A DNA stretch of 20,547 nt from Lachnospiraceae bacterium (GTDB lineage: Bacteria; Bacillota; Clostridia; Lachnospirales; Lachnospiraceae): assembly GCA_016294075.1 (NCBI GenBank), contig JAEDCQ010000024.1, positions 1 to 20,547 on the forward strand. The letters are read 5' to 3'. Every line of letters starts with the position of its first letter. The stretch's first letter is position 1. Below are positions 1-8,387 of this stretch, one piece after another. The translations under genes and the position numbers were made by a program. The notes below the pieces were generated by a model. That model was given only the letters and a program-made list of their open reading frames with translations. It did not search any database and was not told the origin of the DNA.

Positions 1-15
1 ACACGCAACTCGTTT

Positions 16-44
16 ATACTATCATGCGTGTTTCCCTTTGTCAA
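16..44 (-). promoter_or_regulatory. Sigma-A promoter firing off the left edge
   Basis: Read on the minus strand, TTGACA (39-44) is separated by 17 bp from TAGTAT (16-21). The transcript would run out of the window, so the gene it serves is not visible. The -10 lies inside an inverted repeat, ACACGCA (1-7) and TGCGTGT (25-31), which is a possible operator. Confidence 0.55.
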
Positions 45-100
45 CAACTTTTTTGAAAATTTTAATTTTTCTATTCACCATCTTTTAACGGTGGAATTAC

Positions 101-129
101 ATAGTACCATTTCCCATTTTGCTTGTCAA
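101..129 (-). promoter_or_regulatory. Upstream tandem sigma-A promoter
   Basis: On the minus strand TTGACA (124-129) is followed after 17 bp by TACTAT (101-106). It lies downstream of the secreted-protein gene and about 85 bp upstream of the promoter at 16-44, so the two look like tandem promoters for a leftward gene outside the window. No convincing open frame separates them. The remainder of 1-192 shows nothing else I can support. Confidence 0.5.
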
Positions 130-192
130 CTACAAGATATAGTAATGAATTACCGGAAAGAATACAACTATTTATCTAGACCTGTAAAACTT

Positions 193-1386
193 TTAATCAA
201 ATACCATTCCGCCCCATTCAAACATGGTTTTTCCTATGCGTTCAAATGGCACAATTTCTTCCTGAGTATATTCCTGTCCATGATCTCTCATAAATACAAA
301 CCAAATTCGAATAGATGTATCCGGTTTAGGTGTTACAGTAACAGGGTATGCTAAATCCGCCGTTTCTGTATACTGTGGATACATTATATAATCCACACCG
401 GCTTCCAACTCTTTGGTCCAAAACTCTATAAAATCATCTCTTTCTTCGGTTGTAAATCCGTATTCATCCAACAGTTCTTTAAATCGTGTTGCCCTTTGTT
501 CTGCCGGAACACTAAATCCACACTCTGTCTGATAATAGCTTTTTTGTGTATAAAACTCATAGAATAGATATTGATATGCATTATTATGCTCATCTAAAAG
601 AGTTCCATCCGGAAGCGCATTTACTTCCCATCCATCATCATATTCGGGAATTGTATCTTTTAAATATTGAGGTGCTTCAAAATCTAAGGTTAATTCACCG
701 TCAAAACCGTAGAAATATATATTGGGCTTTTTATTTTCAGTGCTATTCCCAGTCTTAGAGTTCTCCTTGCAATTTTTCAGTGTCCTGGCAGATCCTGCAT
801 TCCCACCGGATTTTCCATAAAGTGACCCCAGCCATCCAAAAAAGAATTCTACCGCTTTTTCTGAATGTGTTGATAATATTGCCATCGCAAACAAGGATTC
901 TGCCAATTCAAGTTCATCTTTAAATTCCGGGTGAAGATTAATTGCCCTCATTAGTTCTTTAATCTTCTCATCCGGGACTCCCATGGTTCTCAGCAATCTT
1001 ACCGATAAAAAATCGGAAGCATCCAGCTCCTCCCCTCTTATCTCATTAACAAAACCTGCCCATTCCTCAACAACTAAGATTAATTGTCCAAATTTAAACT
1101 GTGATAAAAAATCAATTCTGATATCATCAAGAAAAGTTTTCGTGCCTTCATGAAGAATTTCTTCGCTAAATTCATACAATGCTTCGTTTTCGTTTTGCGT
1201 TTTTTCTACTCCTTGCTCTGTTATCGCATTGGAATCCGACTTATTATTATCTATTATAAATTCGCCGGCTTCATTATATTGATCTCCATAGGAAGTGCCG
1301 ACGGCCCAAACCGGCATAACAAACAATGACGATACCATGCTTGCCGCAACGAGTAAAGAAACTGCTCTATATATTATCCGTCTCAT
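193..1386 (-). CDS. Secreted protein of unknown function
   Basis: The 397-residue product starts with a typical Sec signal peptide: RR at 2-3, a hydrophobic core to about 25, and a likely cleavage after VWA at 28. No lipobox cysteine follows, so it is probably released or wall-associated. Residues 75-190 look helical and amphipathic. A Gly/Asn/Lys-rich linker (about 190-220) leads to a C-terminal domain. That domain starts PNIYFYGFDGELTLDF, contains YDDGWEV and PDGTLLDEHNNAYQYLFYEF, and ends in EWGGMVFD. From memory, this pattern (P-x-IYLYP..GELT..YP.Y..GW.V.A.PDGTL ... VEWGG) recurs in uncharacterised clostridial exported proteins. I know of no assigned activity and see no catalytic motif. 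Its ATG overlaps the upstream gene's stop by one base (TAATG), so the two are translationally coupled. Confidence 0.8.
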   Translation of the reverse strand: MRRIIYRAVSLLVAASMVSSLFVMPVWAVGTSYGDQYNEAGEFIIDNNKSDSNAITEQGVEKTQNENEALYEFSEEILHEGTKTFLDDIRIDFLSQFKFGQLILVVEEWAGFVNEIRGEELDASDFLSVRLLRTMGVPDEKIKELMRAINLHPEFKDELELAESLFAMAILSTHSEKAVEFFFGWLGSLYGKSGGNAGSARTLKNCKENSKTGNSTENKKPNIYFYGFDGELTLDFEAPQYLKDTIPEYDDGWEVNALPDGTLLDEHNNAYQYLFYEFYTQKSYYQTECGFSVPAEQRATRFKELLDEYGFTTEERDDFIEFWTKELEAGVDYIMYPQYTETADLAYPVTVTPKPDTSIRIWFVFMRDHGQEYTQEEIVPFERIGKTMFEWGGMVFD

Positions 1387-3647
1387 TATTCTACCCCCAA
1401 TTCTCTTTCTAATTTGAGCGCTAATTGGTTATTATGGTAGCCAACTCCATATGCATCGAAATTATGATCTGTACTTGGTACTAATTCCTTTATCTTTAAA
1501 CAACATTCATAAGCCTCCCGGTACTGACCCGTCACATCATAAACATGTGCCAGAACATACCATGCCGAAGCATTATCCGGTTTACACTCTAATGTTTTTT
1601 CTAAATATGCTTTGGACTCATCATACTCCTGCATTTCCATATGAATTACACCGGCCAGAAAAGAAGCCTCTATCAGTTCATCATCCAATTCAAGTACTCG
1701 CTCGATTGCCTTTTCTGCTTCTTCATATTTCATATTCTGATAACAGTAATACATAGCATTCAAATATTGCTCAAGAAGCTCATTCTGTCCAATTATTTGT
1801 AGCTGTTCCTCTGATTCAGGATTATAGAATCCATATTGATGAGCCGGAACCCAATCACATATTACAACTTTTTGTATTAATTCATATAAAAGGGTTTCTA
1901 TATCTTGCTTCTCATCCACATTGTTTTCCAGAGCGTCACACATTTTTATAATTTCTTCCAACGCTTCATTATTCTTCTTTTCCTGAATCAAAGACATGGC
2001 ACGATAATATGTTGCATAATAATTTTCTTCAGTCAAACGATTAACGATATCTATACACGATTCATTCTGCCCTAACTTTTGATAACAAAACGCCGCAAGC
2101 AGAATGTTTTGTTCATCATTATCATCCATCTGCAAAAGCAAGTCTATGTATTCCAATGCATTTTCATAATACCCTATATCTAATAGCCTATCAGTTGCCC
2201 ACAAGTATATATTTTTTGCTTCTACATCAATTTTATCTTCATATTCATCAAATATATCTACAATTCTGTTTATACAAACAGAAGTTCCTTCGTAATGTTT
2301 TCCTCCGTCTATTTTAAAAGACGTTCCACAAGTTGCAGCCACAAATTGCATATAGATGTTATCAGGATGATTATTCGCACATTCTAATAAATCTTCCATA
2401 TCAAACCACTCTATTGCATCTTTCTCATTAATTCTTTCCAGCACTTCCAATACTGTCAGAAAATCCTCTGCTGAGATATATTTGTCAAAGTTCTTTTCGA
2501 AGTATTTTCCTTTCTTTTCAATCTCATGGACAGATATTGTATGATTAACAAACTGATTTTCTGCCATCATATAGAAAACGATATCTTTAATTGTGTCTCC
2601 ATAAGCAGACTGAAAATATTCCGTATTTTCTGTTTCCTTTTCCAACTGTTTGTAATAATCTAACAAAGGAATTGCCAAATCAATGCTTCTGGCATCTGAG
2701 TCAAAATAATTCTTTATCTCATCAAGCCTCTCCTCTTTTTCCCACACTAAATATTGAACCAAAATCAGGTCCTTCTGCTCCAGTGATTGACGTAATCGAC
2801 TGTCATCATATTCTAATCCACTCACATACTTCAACACATTAATATAATCTAATGCAATATCATATTCTTCGATTGCCGTACTTAAATCACCCTGCAATAA
2901 ATATTTCACAGAAGATTCCATACGATTTTCAACATTTTCTATCATCCTCGCTGCCGGTCTGCTCCCCGGAATCGAACTTAAAATACCAATCAAACAAAAT
3001 CCACCAATTACAAGTGCCGGAAGTATTCGTATCAGGAATTTTTCTTCTTTCCACTCATGCTCTACGTCCTTAGAAGAAACATATTCGAAGCTACAATTGA
3101 TAACTGTTCCTTCAAGTAATGCACACAAAAGCATGCATATTAACTGAGTTAGAATTGATGCATTAATAAATAGATATAATATTTCAAAAAGACCACGTAT
3201 TATACTTTCTCCTGCATAAAATAAAGTTACAAACAAGGCAGCAACCATTGCTACCTTAAACTTACAAAGTCCTCTTGTAACAGCACAAGACATTAGGAAA
3301 ACAGATAAGACAAATAACACTATTTCCAGAATTAGCTTAATCTTACTATATGTCAAACCAATTACAGGACCCCTTAAAGTCAAAGATGCAAGAATAGATA
3401 CAAAAAAATATGCGCCCACATAGCACCATTCCTTTTTATTAACGATGCCGCTTTTCTTTAGAGCAAGTATTCCGATTCCAAATAAAGCCGCTACTCCCAA
3501 ACCCTGACATAACAAATATATAATTCCGGGCAAACTATGTTTTGTTATAAGCACAATTAACGACTGTAACAGATATGGCACTATATGCCATGCCAGAAAT
3601 GCGATAATAAAGATATGTTTACTTCCCTTTTGTCTCTCTTTTTCCAT
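1386..3647 (-). CDS. Multi-pass membrane protein with TPR repeats
   Basis: The 753-residue product has an N-terminal membrane region with about seven or eight hydrophobic segments. They lie near 11-33, 41-63, 75-92, 104-122, 131-165, 166-183 and 207-225. A helical, acidic domain of about 520 residues follows. TPR-like units are clearest at 626-658, 660-692 and 694-727 (for example YEEAEKAIERVLELDD and YDESKAYLEKTLECKPDN). Others are likely near 245-275 and in the middle of the domain. TPR arrays bind proteins, so a scaffold or sensor role at the membrane is plausible. No enzymatic motif is visible. The membrane part has a CPBP/CAAX-protease-like look in its hydrophobicity only; I do not see the EExxxR motif, so I do not claim it. 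It is the first gene of a two-gene operon with the secreted protein. Confidence 0.8.
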   Translation of the reverse strand: MEKERQKGSKHIFIIAFLAWHIVPYLLQSLIVLITKHSLPGIIYLLCQGLGVAALFGIGILALKKSGIVNKKEWCYVGAYFFVSILASLTLRGPVIGLTYSKIKLILEIVLFVLSVFLMSCAVTRGLCKFKVAMVAALFVTLFYAGESIIRGLFEILYLFINASILTQLICMLLCALLEGTVINCSFEYVSSKDVEHEWKEEKFLIRILPALVIGGFCLIGILSSIPGSRPAARMIENVENRMESSVKYLLQGDLSTAIEEYDIALDYINVLKYVSGLEYDDSRLRQSLEQKDLILVQYLVWEKEERLDEIKNYFDSDARSIDLAIPLLDYYKQLEKETENTEYFQSAYGDTIKDIVFYMMAENQFVNHTISVHEIEKKGKYFEKNFDKYISAEDFLTVLEVLERINEKDAIEWFDMEDLLECANNHPDNIYMQFVAATCGTSFKIDGGKHYEGTSVCINRIVDIFDEYEDKIDVEAKNIYLWATDRLLDIGYYENALEYIDLLLQMDDNDEQNILLAAFCYQKLGQNESCIDIVNRLTEENYYATYYRAMSLIQEKKNNEALEEIIKMCDALENNVDEKQDIETLLYELIQKVVICDWVPAHQYGFYNPESEEQLQIIGQNELLEQYLNAMYYCYQNMKYEEAEKAIERVLELDDELIEASFLAGVIHMEMQEYDESKAYLEKTLECKPDNASAWYVLAHVYDVTGQYREAYECCLKIKELVPSTDHNFDAYGVGYHNNQLALKLERELGVE

Positions 3648-3738
3648 CTCTTTTCCTCTTTAGAACAACTTTTTACTGTAGAAATATCAAAAATATAAAT
3701 AAGAATCATTTATTGTATAATCTCGATGCTTGCGGATA

Positions 3739-3772
3739 ATTTTACCACGCTAAAGTGCTAAATACAAGTCAA
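3739..3772 (-). promoter_or_regulatory. Candidate extended -10 promoter for the TPR gene
   Basis: On the minus strand an extended -10 TGGTAAAAT (-10 at 3739-3744) lies 17 bp downstream of a weak TTGTAT (3762-3767). A better-looking TTGACT at 3767-3772 is badly spaced for it. The start codon is about 90 bp downstream. The 256-bp gap 3648-3903 otherwise holds only the terminator of the tRNA-Ser unit. Confidence 0.35.
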
Positions 3773-3840
3773 TTACCATAAATCCTATTTCCTTTTAACA
3801 GACAAACTGTGAAACTGAAAATGTAACTAAATATTGGGGA

Positions 3841-3878
3841 AAAAATAAAAATGGAAGTGTTGAAAAACCAACACTTCC
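3841..3878 (-). terminator. Rho-independent terminator of the tRNA-Ser unit
   Basis: A perfect 10-bp stem (3853-3862 with 3869-3878) closes a 6-nt loop. On the minus strand it is followed by ATTTTTATTTTTT. It lies about 25 nt past the 3' end of the tRNA. Confidence 0.85.
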
Positions 3879-3903
3879 TCACATCTTCAATTGGTAGCTA
3901 AAA

Positions 3904-3991
3904 CGGAGAAAGAGGGATTTGAACCCTCGCGCCGCGTGAACGACCTACACCCTTAGCAGGGGCGCCTCTTCAGCCTCTTGAGTATTTCTCC
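3904..3991 (-). tRNA. tRNA-Ser (anticodon GCU)
   Basis: The 88-nt gene has a perfect 7-bp acceptor stem (GGAGAAA with TTTCTCC), a G discriminator and an anticodon loop CTGCTAA giving GCU. It has the long variable arm typical of type II tRNAs and a T arm GAGGGTTCAAATCCCTC. It decodes AGC and AGU serine codons. The CCA end is not encoded, because TTT follows the discriminator. Confidence 0.97.
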
Positions 3992-4051
3992 ATAATCTGA
4001 ATTACAACCTCTACCAATATTCAATTAGCGTCCTTTTGTGACGCAAATGTT

Positions 4052-4080
4052 ATTATAAACAAGCATATTTTGTTTGTCAA
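4052..4080 (-). promoter_or_regulatory. Consensus sigma-A promoter of tRNA-Ser
   Basis: On the minus strand a perfect TTGACA (4075-4080) is separated by exactly 17 bp from a perfect TATAAT (4052-4057). The transcript would start near 4045, directly at a 5-bp hairpin (GCGTC 4028-4032 with GACGC 4040-4044), and run about 55 nt to the tRNA. This strength fits a stable-RNA gene. Confidence 0.93.
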
Positions 4081-4137
4081 TGCTTTTTCAGATGTTTTAC
4101 CCTTTTTAAGCTATCCCTGCTATTTTCTGGGAAATTT

Positions 4138-4860
4138 TTACTTCTCTGTTGATGTCTCCAGCATTTCTGCTATTTTTTTCTCAACGCGACGCTGTACTTC
4201 CTCAGCAATTTCCACGCTCTTCATATCTTTATATTCTTCATAATACATAGGCGGCAGATAAGCGACCTTTACAGTAACCGGCTTGATTGAGTTCTCATCA
4301 AACGGTTTAAAGGAGTCTACGAGAGCACATGGAACAATTGGGCATTTTGCCATCGTTGCACATTTAAAGCTACCCCCTTTAAAGGTTCCGACCTTGTTAC
4401 CCTCCCTGCTTCTGGTTCCTTCCGGAAAAATAAGCACATTCCGGCCTTCTTTTACATCAGTTACAGCCGCTTTAATTACTTGGAGAGATTGGCGTATATC
4501 ATCTCTGTCAATCGGATGGGCATGTAAAGCTGCAATTACCTGCTTTAACAAAATAATATTACTTGCCTCTTTCTTTATTACCACTGTGAACGGATTTGGA
4601 CATGTTGACAGAAATACAAGCGCATCAAATAATCCCTGATGATTCGGAAAAAGCACAAATCCGTTTTCTTTTGGCAAATTTTCCAAGCCCTCTGCTTCTA
4701 ATTTAACACAGCCTGCGGCACACGCTCTTCTTGCCACATGTTGAACAAAACGATACGCTTCTTCAAAATTATAATTTTTTCTTTTTCCATGCCACCAGAT
4801 TCCGCCAAGATAATAAGGTACAAAGAAAATCAGGCGTATTACCATCAATGCAATTCTCAT
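4138..4860 (-). CDS. plsC: 1-acyl-sn-glycerol-3-phosphate acyltransferase
   Basis: The 240-residue protein transfers an acyl chain to lysophosphatidic acid to form phosphatidic acid, the precursor of membrane phospholipids. Motif I is NHQGLFD, with the HX4D catalytic pair H74 and D79. Motif III is FPEGTR at 145-150. A hydrophobic N-terminal segment (about 3-22) would anchor it at the inner face of the membrane. Length and motif spacing fit bacterial PlsC. It begins 18 bp after the fumarase beta subunit stop, and no terminator is visible between them. It is therefore probably the last gene of the phoP-phoR-fumarase transcript, although a weak internal promoter cannot be excluded. Confidence 0.93.
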   Translation of the reverse strand: MRIALMVIRLIFFVPYYLGGIWWHGKRKNYNFEEAYRFVQHVARRACAAGCVKLEAEGLENLPKENGFVLFPNHQGLFDALVFLSTCPNPFTVVIKKEASNIILLKQVIAALHAHPIDRDDIRQSLQVIKAAVTDVKEGRNVLIFPEGTRSREGNKVGTFKGGSFKCATMAKCPIVPCALVDSFKPFDENSIKPVTVKVAYLPPMYYEEYKDMKSVEIAEEVQRRVEKKIAEMLETSTEK

Positions 4861-4878
4861 TATTTTTTCCTCAAAATT

Positions 4879-5430
4879 CTATTCTCTGCAGTATTCCTTT
4901 ATTGCGATTTCGTATAAGTTATTCCCGTCTTTATCTATTACAACTATCACTGGAAAATTCTTCACTTCCAACTTACGGATTGCCTCTGTCCCTAAATCAT
5001 CATATGCTACTACTTCCGATTGTATAATGGATTTTGATAAAAGAGCGCCGGCACCTCCGACTGCAGCAAAATACACTGCGCCATTACGTATAATCGCTTC
5101 TTTCACCTGCAAAGAACGTTTTCCCTTACCTATCATACCTGCAAGTCCTAAATCCAACAGTTTGGGAGCATATTTATCCATACGGCTTGCCGTTGTCGGT
5201 CCTGCCGAGCCAATCGGCCTTCCCTCTCTTGCAGGCGACGGTCCCATGTAATAAATCAGATTTTTATTTAAATCAATAGGAAGCGCTTCCCCTCTGTCGA
5301 GTGTTTCCTGCATTCTTTTATGTGCCGCATCACGTGCTGTATAAATTGTTCCGGTAATATATACATAATCCCCTGCATGGAGCTTTGATATCTCTTCTTT
5401 ATCAATAGGTACAGATATATGTTTTTCCAT
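4879..5430 (-). CDS. Class I fumarate hydratase, beta subunit
   Basis: The 183-residue protein corresponds to the C-terminal half of the iron-sulfur hydro-lyase family (fumarase/tartrate dehydratase beta). It carries the family signatures GPSPAREGRPIGSAGPTTASRM near 82-103, then MIGKGKR and VGGAGALLSK. With the alpha subunit encoded just upstream it would form the oxygen-sensitive [4Fe-4S] enzyme that interconverts fumarate and L-malate. A strong AAGGAG lies 6 nt before the ATG. Split alpha/beta fumarases of this size are usual in anaerobic Firmicutes. L-tartrate dehydratase is the main alternative and cannot be excluded from sequence alone, but there are no tartrate transport or regulatory genes nearby. 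Confidence 0.88.
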   Translation of the reverse strand: MEKHISVPIDKEEISKLHAGDYVYITGTIYTARDAAHKRMQETLDRGEALPIDLNKNLIYYMGPSPAREGRPIGSAGPTTASRMDKYAPKLLDLGLAGMIGKGKRSLQVKEAIIRNGAVYFAAVGGAGALLSKSIIQSEVVAYDDLGTEAIRKLEVKNFPVIVVIDKDGNNLYEIAIKEYCRE

Positions 5431-5476
5431 ATCGGTCTCCTTCTATTCCGTTACTTGTATAAATATAATAAACTGT

Positions 5477-6319
5477 CTAGATTGTTCTTACCGAATGACG
5501 GTTTACATGACAACAGATGTTGACTGCAACCGGCAATCCTGCAATGTGTGTCGGATACGTATTAATGTTTACCGCAAACGCCGTCATTGTTCCTCCAAGT
5601 CCTCCCGGTCCGATACCGCTTGCGTTAATACGTTCAAGAAGTTCCTCTTCCAGCTCTTTGACATATGGAATCTCTGAACGTTGGTTTACCGGTCTTGTAA
5701 GTGCTTTTTTTGCAAGAAGGGCACATTTTTCAAAGGTACCGCCTATTCCGACACCAACTACCATGGGCGGACAGGCATTCGGTCCCGCATCCCTTACTGC
5801 CTGTAGAACAGCCTCTTTTACACCTTCTATTCCATCTGCCGGTTTCAGCATAAAAATTCGACTCATATTTTCACTACCGAAGCCCTTGGGAGCAACCGTA
5901 ATATTCACTTTATCGCCCTCCACAATCTCATAATGAATAATTGCAGGCGTATTATCCTTTGTATTCTGTCTTTCCAGCGGATCTCCTACAACCGATTTGC
6001 GCAGGAAGCCCTCTGTATACCCGCGGCGCACCCCTTCATTAATGGCATCCTCTAATATTCCCCCTGTAAAATGTACATCCTGTCCGATTTCCATAAAAAT
6101 AACGGCCATTCCCGTGTCCTGGCAGATGGGAATCATATCATTTCCGGCAATTTGCAGATTCTCCTGCAATTGTTCCAATATCTGCCTTCCCAAAGGAGAT
6201 TCTTCGGATTCCTTTGCACGTGAAAGTGCCTGTTTCATATCATCCGCAAGAAAATGATTTGCCTCAATACACATCTCTTTAATTGTTTCCGTAATCTGTT
6301 CCACTTGTATTGTTCTCAT
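5477..6319 (-). CDS. Class I fumarate hydratase, alpha subunit
   Basis: The protein of about 280 residues is the [4Fe-4S]-binding half of the fumarase. Candidate cluster cysteines are in PICQDTG (about C66), NACPPMVVG (about C183) and NICCH (about C269/C270), counted from the ATG at 6319. The start is ambiguous. A GTG at 6325 lies 7 nt after AGAGGA, while the ATG at 6319, which gives the family-like MRTIQVEQ beginning, is 13 nt away. The GTG start would overlap the phoR stop; the ATG falls 2 nt past it. Either way the gene is tightly coupled to phoR. The beta subunit follows after 46 bp. Placement behind a phosphate sensor kinase is unusual (see findings). Confidence 0.9.
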   Translation of the reverse strand: MRTIQVEQITETIKEMCIEANHFLADDMKQALSRAKESEESPLGRQILEQLQENLQIAGNDMIPICQDTGMAVIFMEIGQDVHFTGGILEDAINEGVRRGYTEGFLRKSVVGDPLERQNTKDNTPAIIHYEIVEGDKVNITVAPKGFGSENMSRIFMLKPADGIEGVKEAVLQAVRDAGPNACPPMVVGVGIGGTFEKCALLAKKALTRPVNQRSEIPYVKELEEELLERINASGIGPGGLGGTMTAFAVNINTYPTHIAGLPVAVNICCHVNRHSVRTI

Positions 6320-6321
6320 AA

Positions 6322-7659
6322 TCACTGTATAGTCCTCTTTTCTAAATCAAAAATAACCGTAATCGTTGTTCCCTTACCCGGCTCAGATACAAGTTTCATC
6401 TGAGCATTTACCTGTGCTACGATATGTTTTACAATCGCAAGTCCGAGTCCTGTTCCTCCTGTTGATTTGGAACGGCTCTTATCCACACGGTAAAATCGTT
6501 CAAACACCCTTTCCTGATGTTCTTTCGGAATACCGATTCCTGTATCCTTTACCGTTAAAACAACCCGCCCCTCTTTTGTATGGACGGAAACAAATACCAT
6601 ACCGTCTTCATTATTATAACGTATCGCATTGTCACAGAGATTGTATACCAATTCCTCCATCATTTCCTTTGAAGCAATGACATAAGACGGCTCCCCACTG
6701 AAAAACAACTTTACATGGTGCTTTTCCGCATTAAGCTGAAGCATATTTACACAGGTTTCTGCCACCTGATACAAATTAATCTTTTCCGATAATTGAGATA
6801 CATTTGCCGAATCCAATTCGGACAATCGGATAATATCATTAATTAATGTAAGAAGTCTGGATGAGTTCTTGTGAATTTCTCCTGCAAAACGACGGACATC
6901 TTCATTTGCCGCCATTCCGTTTTCAATCAATTCCGAATAACCGGATATGGAGGTAAGCGGCGTTTTTAATTCATGGGATACGTTTGCGGTAAAATCCTGC
7001 CTCATTCTGGCTGCCTTCAAAATATCTTCATGCTGTTTATAAATCATATTCATAAACGGTGTCAGCTCAGGATATGTATTTACTCTTTCTTCTTTATCCA
7101 GATTTGTCGCAAGATATTCAATCGGCTCAATAAGCTTACGGGTAAAATATCTAGCTACCTGCATACATAAAAAGAATAACACTACCACAATGACCGCAAA
7201 GACCGGCAAGGACTGATAGAAAATACTCAGAATATTATTTGTTTCCTTTGCTACCCGCAGTACATTTCCGTCATCAAGCCTTATTGCATAATAAAATAAG
7301 CTTTTTTCCAATGTTGCCGAACGACGGACGGCTTTTCCCTGCCCTGATTTTAAGGCATCACAAATCTCTTCCCTATCTGCATGATTATCCATTTTACTTA
7401 CGTCTTCATTATTATCGTAAATCACAATCCCTTCCGGATTGATAACGGATACCCTTATATGATTTTTTAAAAAAGAATCTTTTTCTGTTCCGGATAAATA
7501 ATTGATATCTAAAGATGCATACAGATGTGCTGTTGTTTCTAAATCTAAAAATACCTGCTTTTCAAATCCCTTATAAAAAATAAAACAGGTAAATATCAAT
7601 GTGAAAAGCATTGCGATTGACGCAATTTCTATAAGCAGAAGATATACTTTCTTTTTCAT
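6322..7659 (-). CDS. phoR: PhoR-like sensor histidine kinase
   Basis: This is the membrane sensor kinase that would phosphorylate the adjacent PhoP. I choose the ATG at 7659 (445 residues) because AAGGAG sits 5 nt before it; an in-frame ATG at 7683 has a poor ribosome site. Segments are TM1 at about 3-27, an extracytoplasmic domain of about 120 residues, and TM2 at about 150-169. Then come a HAMP/linker region, a HisKA H-box NVSHELKTPLTS with H229, and an HATPase with N-box CDNAIRYN, G1 DTGIGIPKEH and G2 GGTGLGLAIVKHI. The order TM-sensor-TM-HisKA-HATPase fits PhoR. The assignment to phosphate rests on the neighbours, since kinase sequence alone does not reveal the signal. Confidence 0.9.
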   Translation of the reverse strand: MKKKVYLLLIEIASIAMLFTLIFTCFIFYKGFEKQVFLDLETTAHLYASLDINYLSGTEKDSFLKNHIRVSVINPEGIVIYDNNEDVSKMDNHADREEICDALKSGQGKAVRRSATLEKSLFYYAIRLDDGNVLRVAKETNNILSIFYQSLPVFAVIVVVLFFLCMQVARYFTRKLIEPIEYLATNLDKEERVNTYPELTPFMNMIYKQHEDILKAARMRQDFTANVSHELKTPLTSISGYSELIENGMAANEDVRRFAGEIHKNSSRLLTLINDIIRLSELDSANVSQLSEKINLYQVAETCVNMLQLNAEKHHVKLFFSGEPSYVIASKEMMEELVYNLCDNAIRYNNEDGMVFVSVHTKEGRVVLTVKDTGIGIPKEHQERVFERFYRVDKSRSKSTGGTGLGLAIVKHIVAQVNAQMKLVSEPGKGTTITVIFDLEKRTIQ

Positions 7660-7691
7660 ATAATCTCCTTCAATCCATATCATCAGAATAT

Positions 7692-8363
7692 TTATTCCAT
7701 AATATATCCTACATTGCGGATTGTTTTGATCATGGCTCCTGCATTCCCCAGCTTCTGGCGAAGTGTTTTGATATGCATATCCAACGTTCTGGACTCTCCT
7801 TCAAAGTCTGTTCCCCAGATGCGCTCCATAATTACATCTCTCGAAGTAACAATCCCTGCATTCTGCATCAAAAGGCGCAGCAGCTCATATTCCTTAAAGG
7901 TCAGCTCTACCGGTTCACCAAAGGCCGATACCGTATGCTTTTCGACATCCAATTGTAAGTCGCCTACAGTATAAAACTTTTCATCCTCCATGCCCGCACA
8001 TCTGCGCAGTAACGCTTTCACTCTGGAAATCAATTCCATAACACCAAAGGGCTTTGTCAAATAATCATCTGCTCCCAAATCCAGACCCTTTACCTTATCA
8101 AGCTCTGTCGTTTTTGCCGTAACCATGATAACCGGAATCTTTCTGGTCTGTGAATTACTCCTAAGCTTCTTTATTATACTTAAACCATCTTCATCGGGAA
8201 GCATTACATCAAGAAGAATCAGATTCGGCAGTTTTTCCTGTAGTTCTTTGTAAAAATCAGACGCACATTCAAAATCCCGTATCTGATATCCGCTGTTTTT
8301 TAATGCAAAGGTCTCTATTTCCCTTATATTGATATCATCTTCTACAATATAAATCAGTGCCAT
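7692..8363 (-). CDS. phoP: PhoP/PhoB-type response regulator (OmpR family)
   Basis: The 223-residue protein has an N-terminal receiver domain with acidic residues E8-D9-D10, phosphoacceptor D52 in LLDVMLPDEDG, T82 and K104 (LTKPF). A C-terminal winged-helix domain contains LTFKEYELLRLLMQNAG and ends in the RTLDMHIKTLRQKLG and TIRNVGYIME signature. It is the likely regulator that binds the 11-bp-phased hexamers before pstS and the first cotransporter gene. It lies 24 bp after the second cotransporter gene. With the start chosen for phoR, the kinase begins 32 bp later, so all three probably share a transcript. Confidence 0.92.
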   Translation of the reverse strand: MALIYIVEDDINIREIETFALKNSGYQIRDFECASDFYKELQEKLPNLILLDVMLPDEDGLSIIKKLRSNSQTRKIPVIMVTAKTTELDKVKGLDLGADDYLTKPFGVMELISRVKALLRRCAGMEDEKFYTVGDLQLDVEKHTVSAFGEPVELTFKEYELLRLLMQNAGIVTSRDVIMERIWGTDFEGESRTLDMHIKTLRQKLGNAGAMIKTIRNVGYIME

Positions 8364-8387
8364 AATATTACCCGTCCGCTATTATTT

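Noticed and set aside
28..354. Plus-strand open frame of 108 codons at the left edge
   Set aside because: It overlaps two minus-strand promoters and the end of the secreted-protein gene, has no ribosome site and reads as low-complexity aromatic sequence; it is an antisense shadow.
1386..2100. CPBP-type (Abi) membrane protease identity for the TPR membrane protein
   Set aside because: The hydrophobic profile is compatible, but the EExxxR and FxxxH motifs needed for the protease are not visible in the membrane region.
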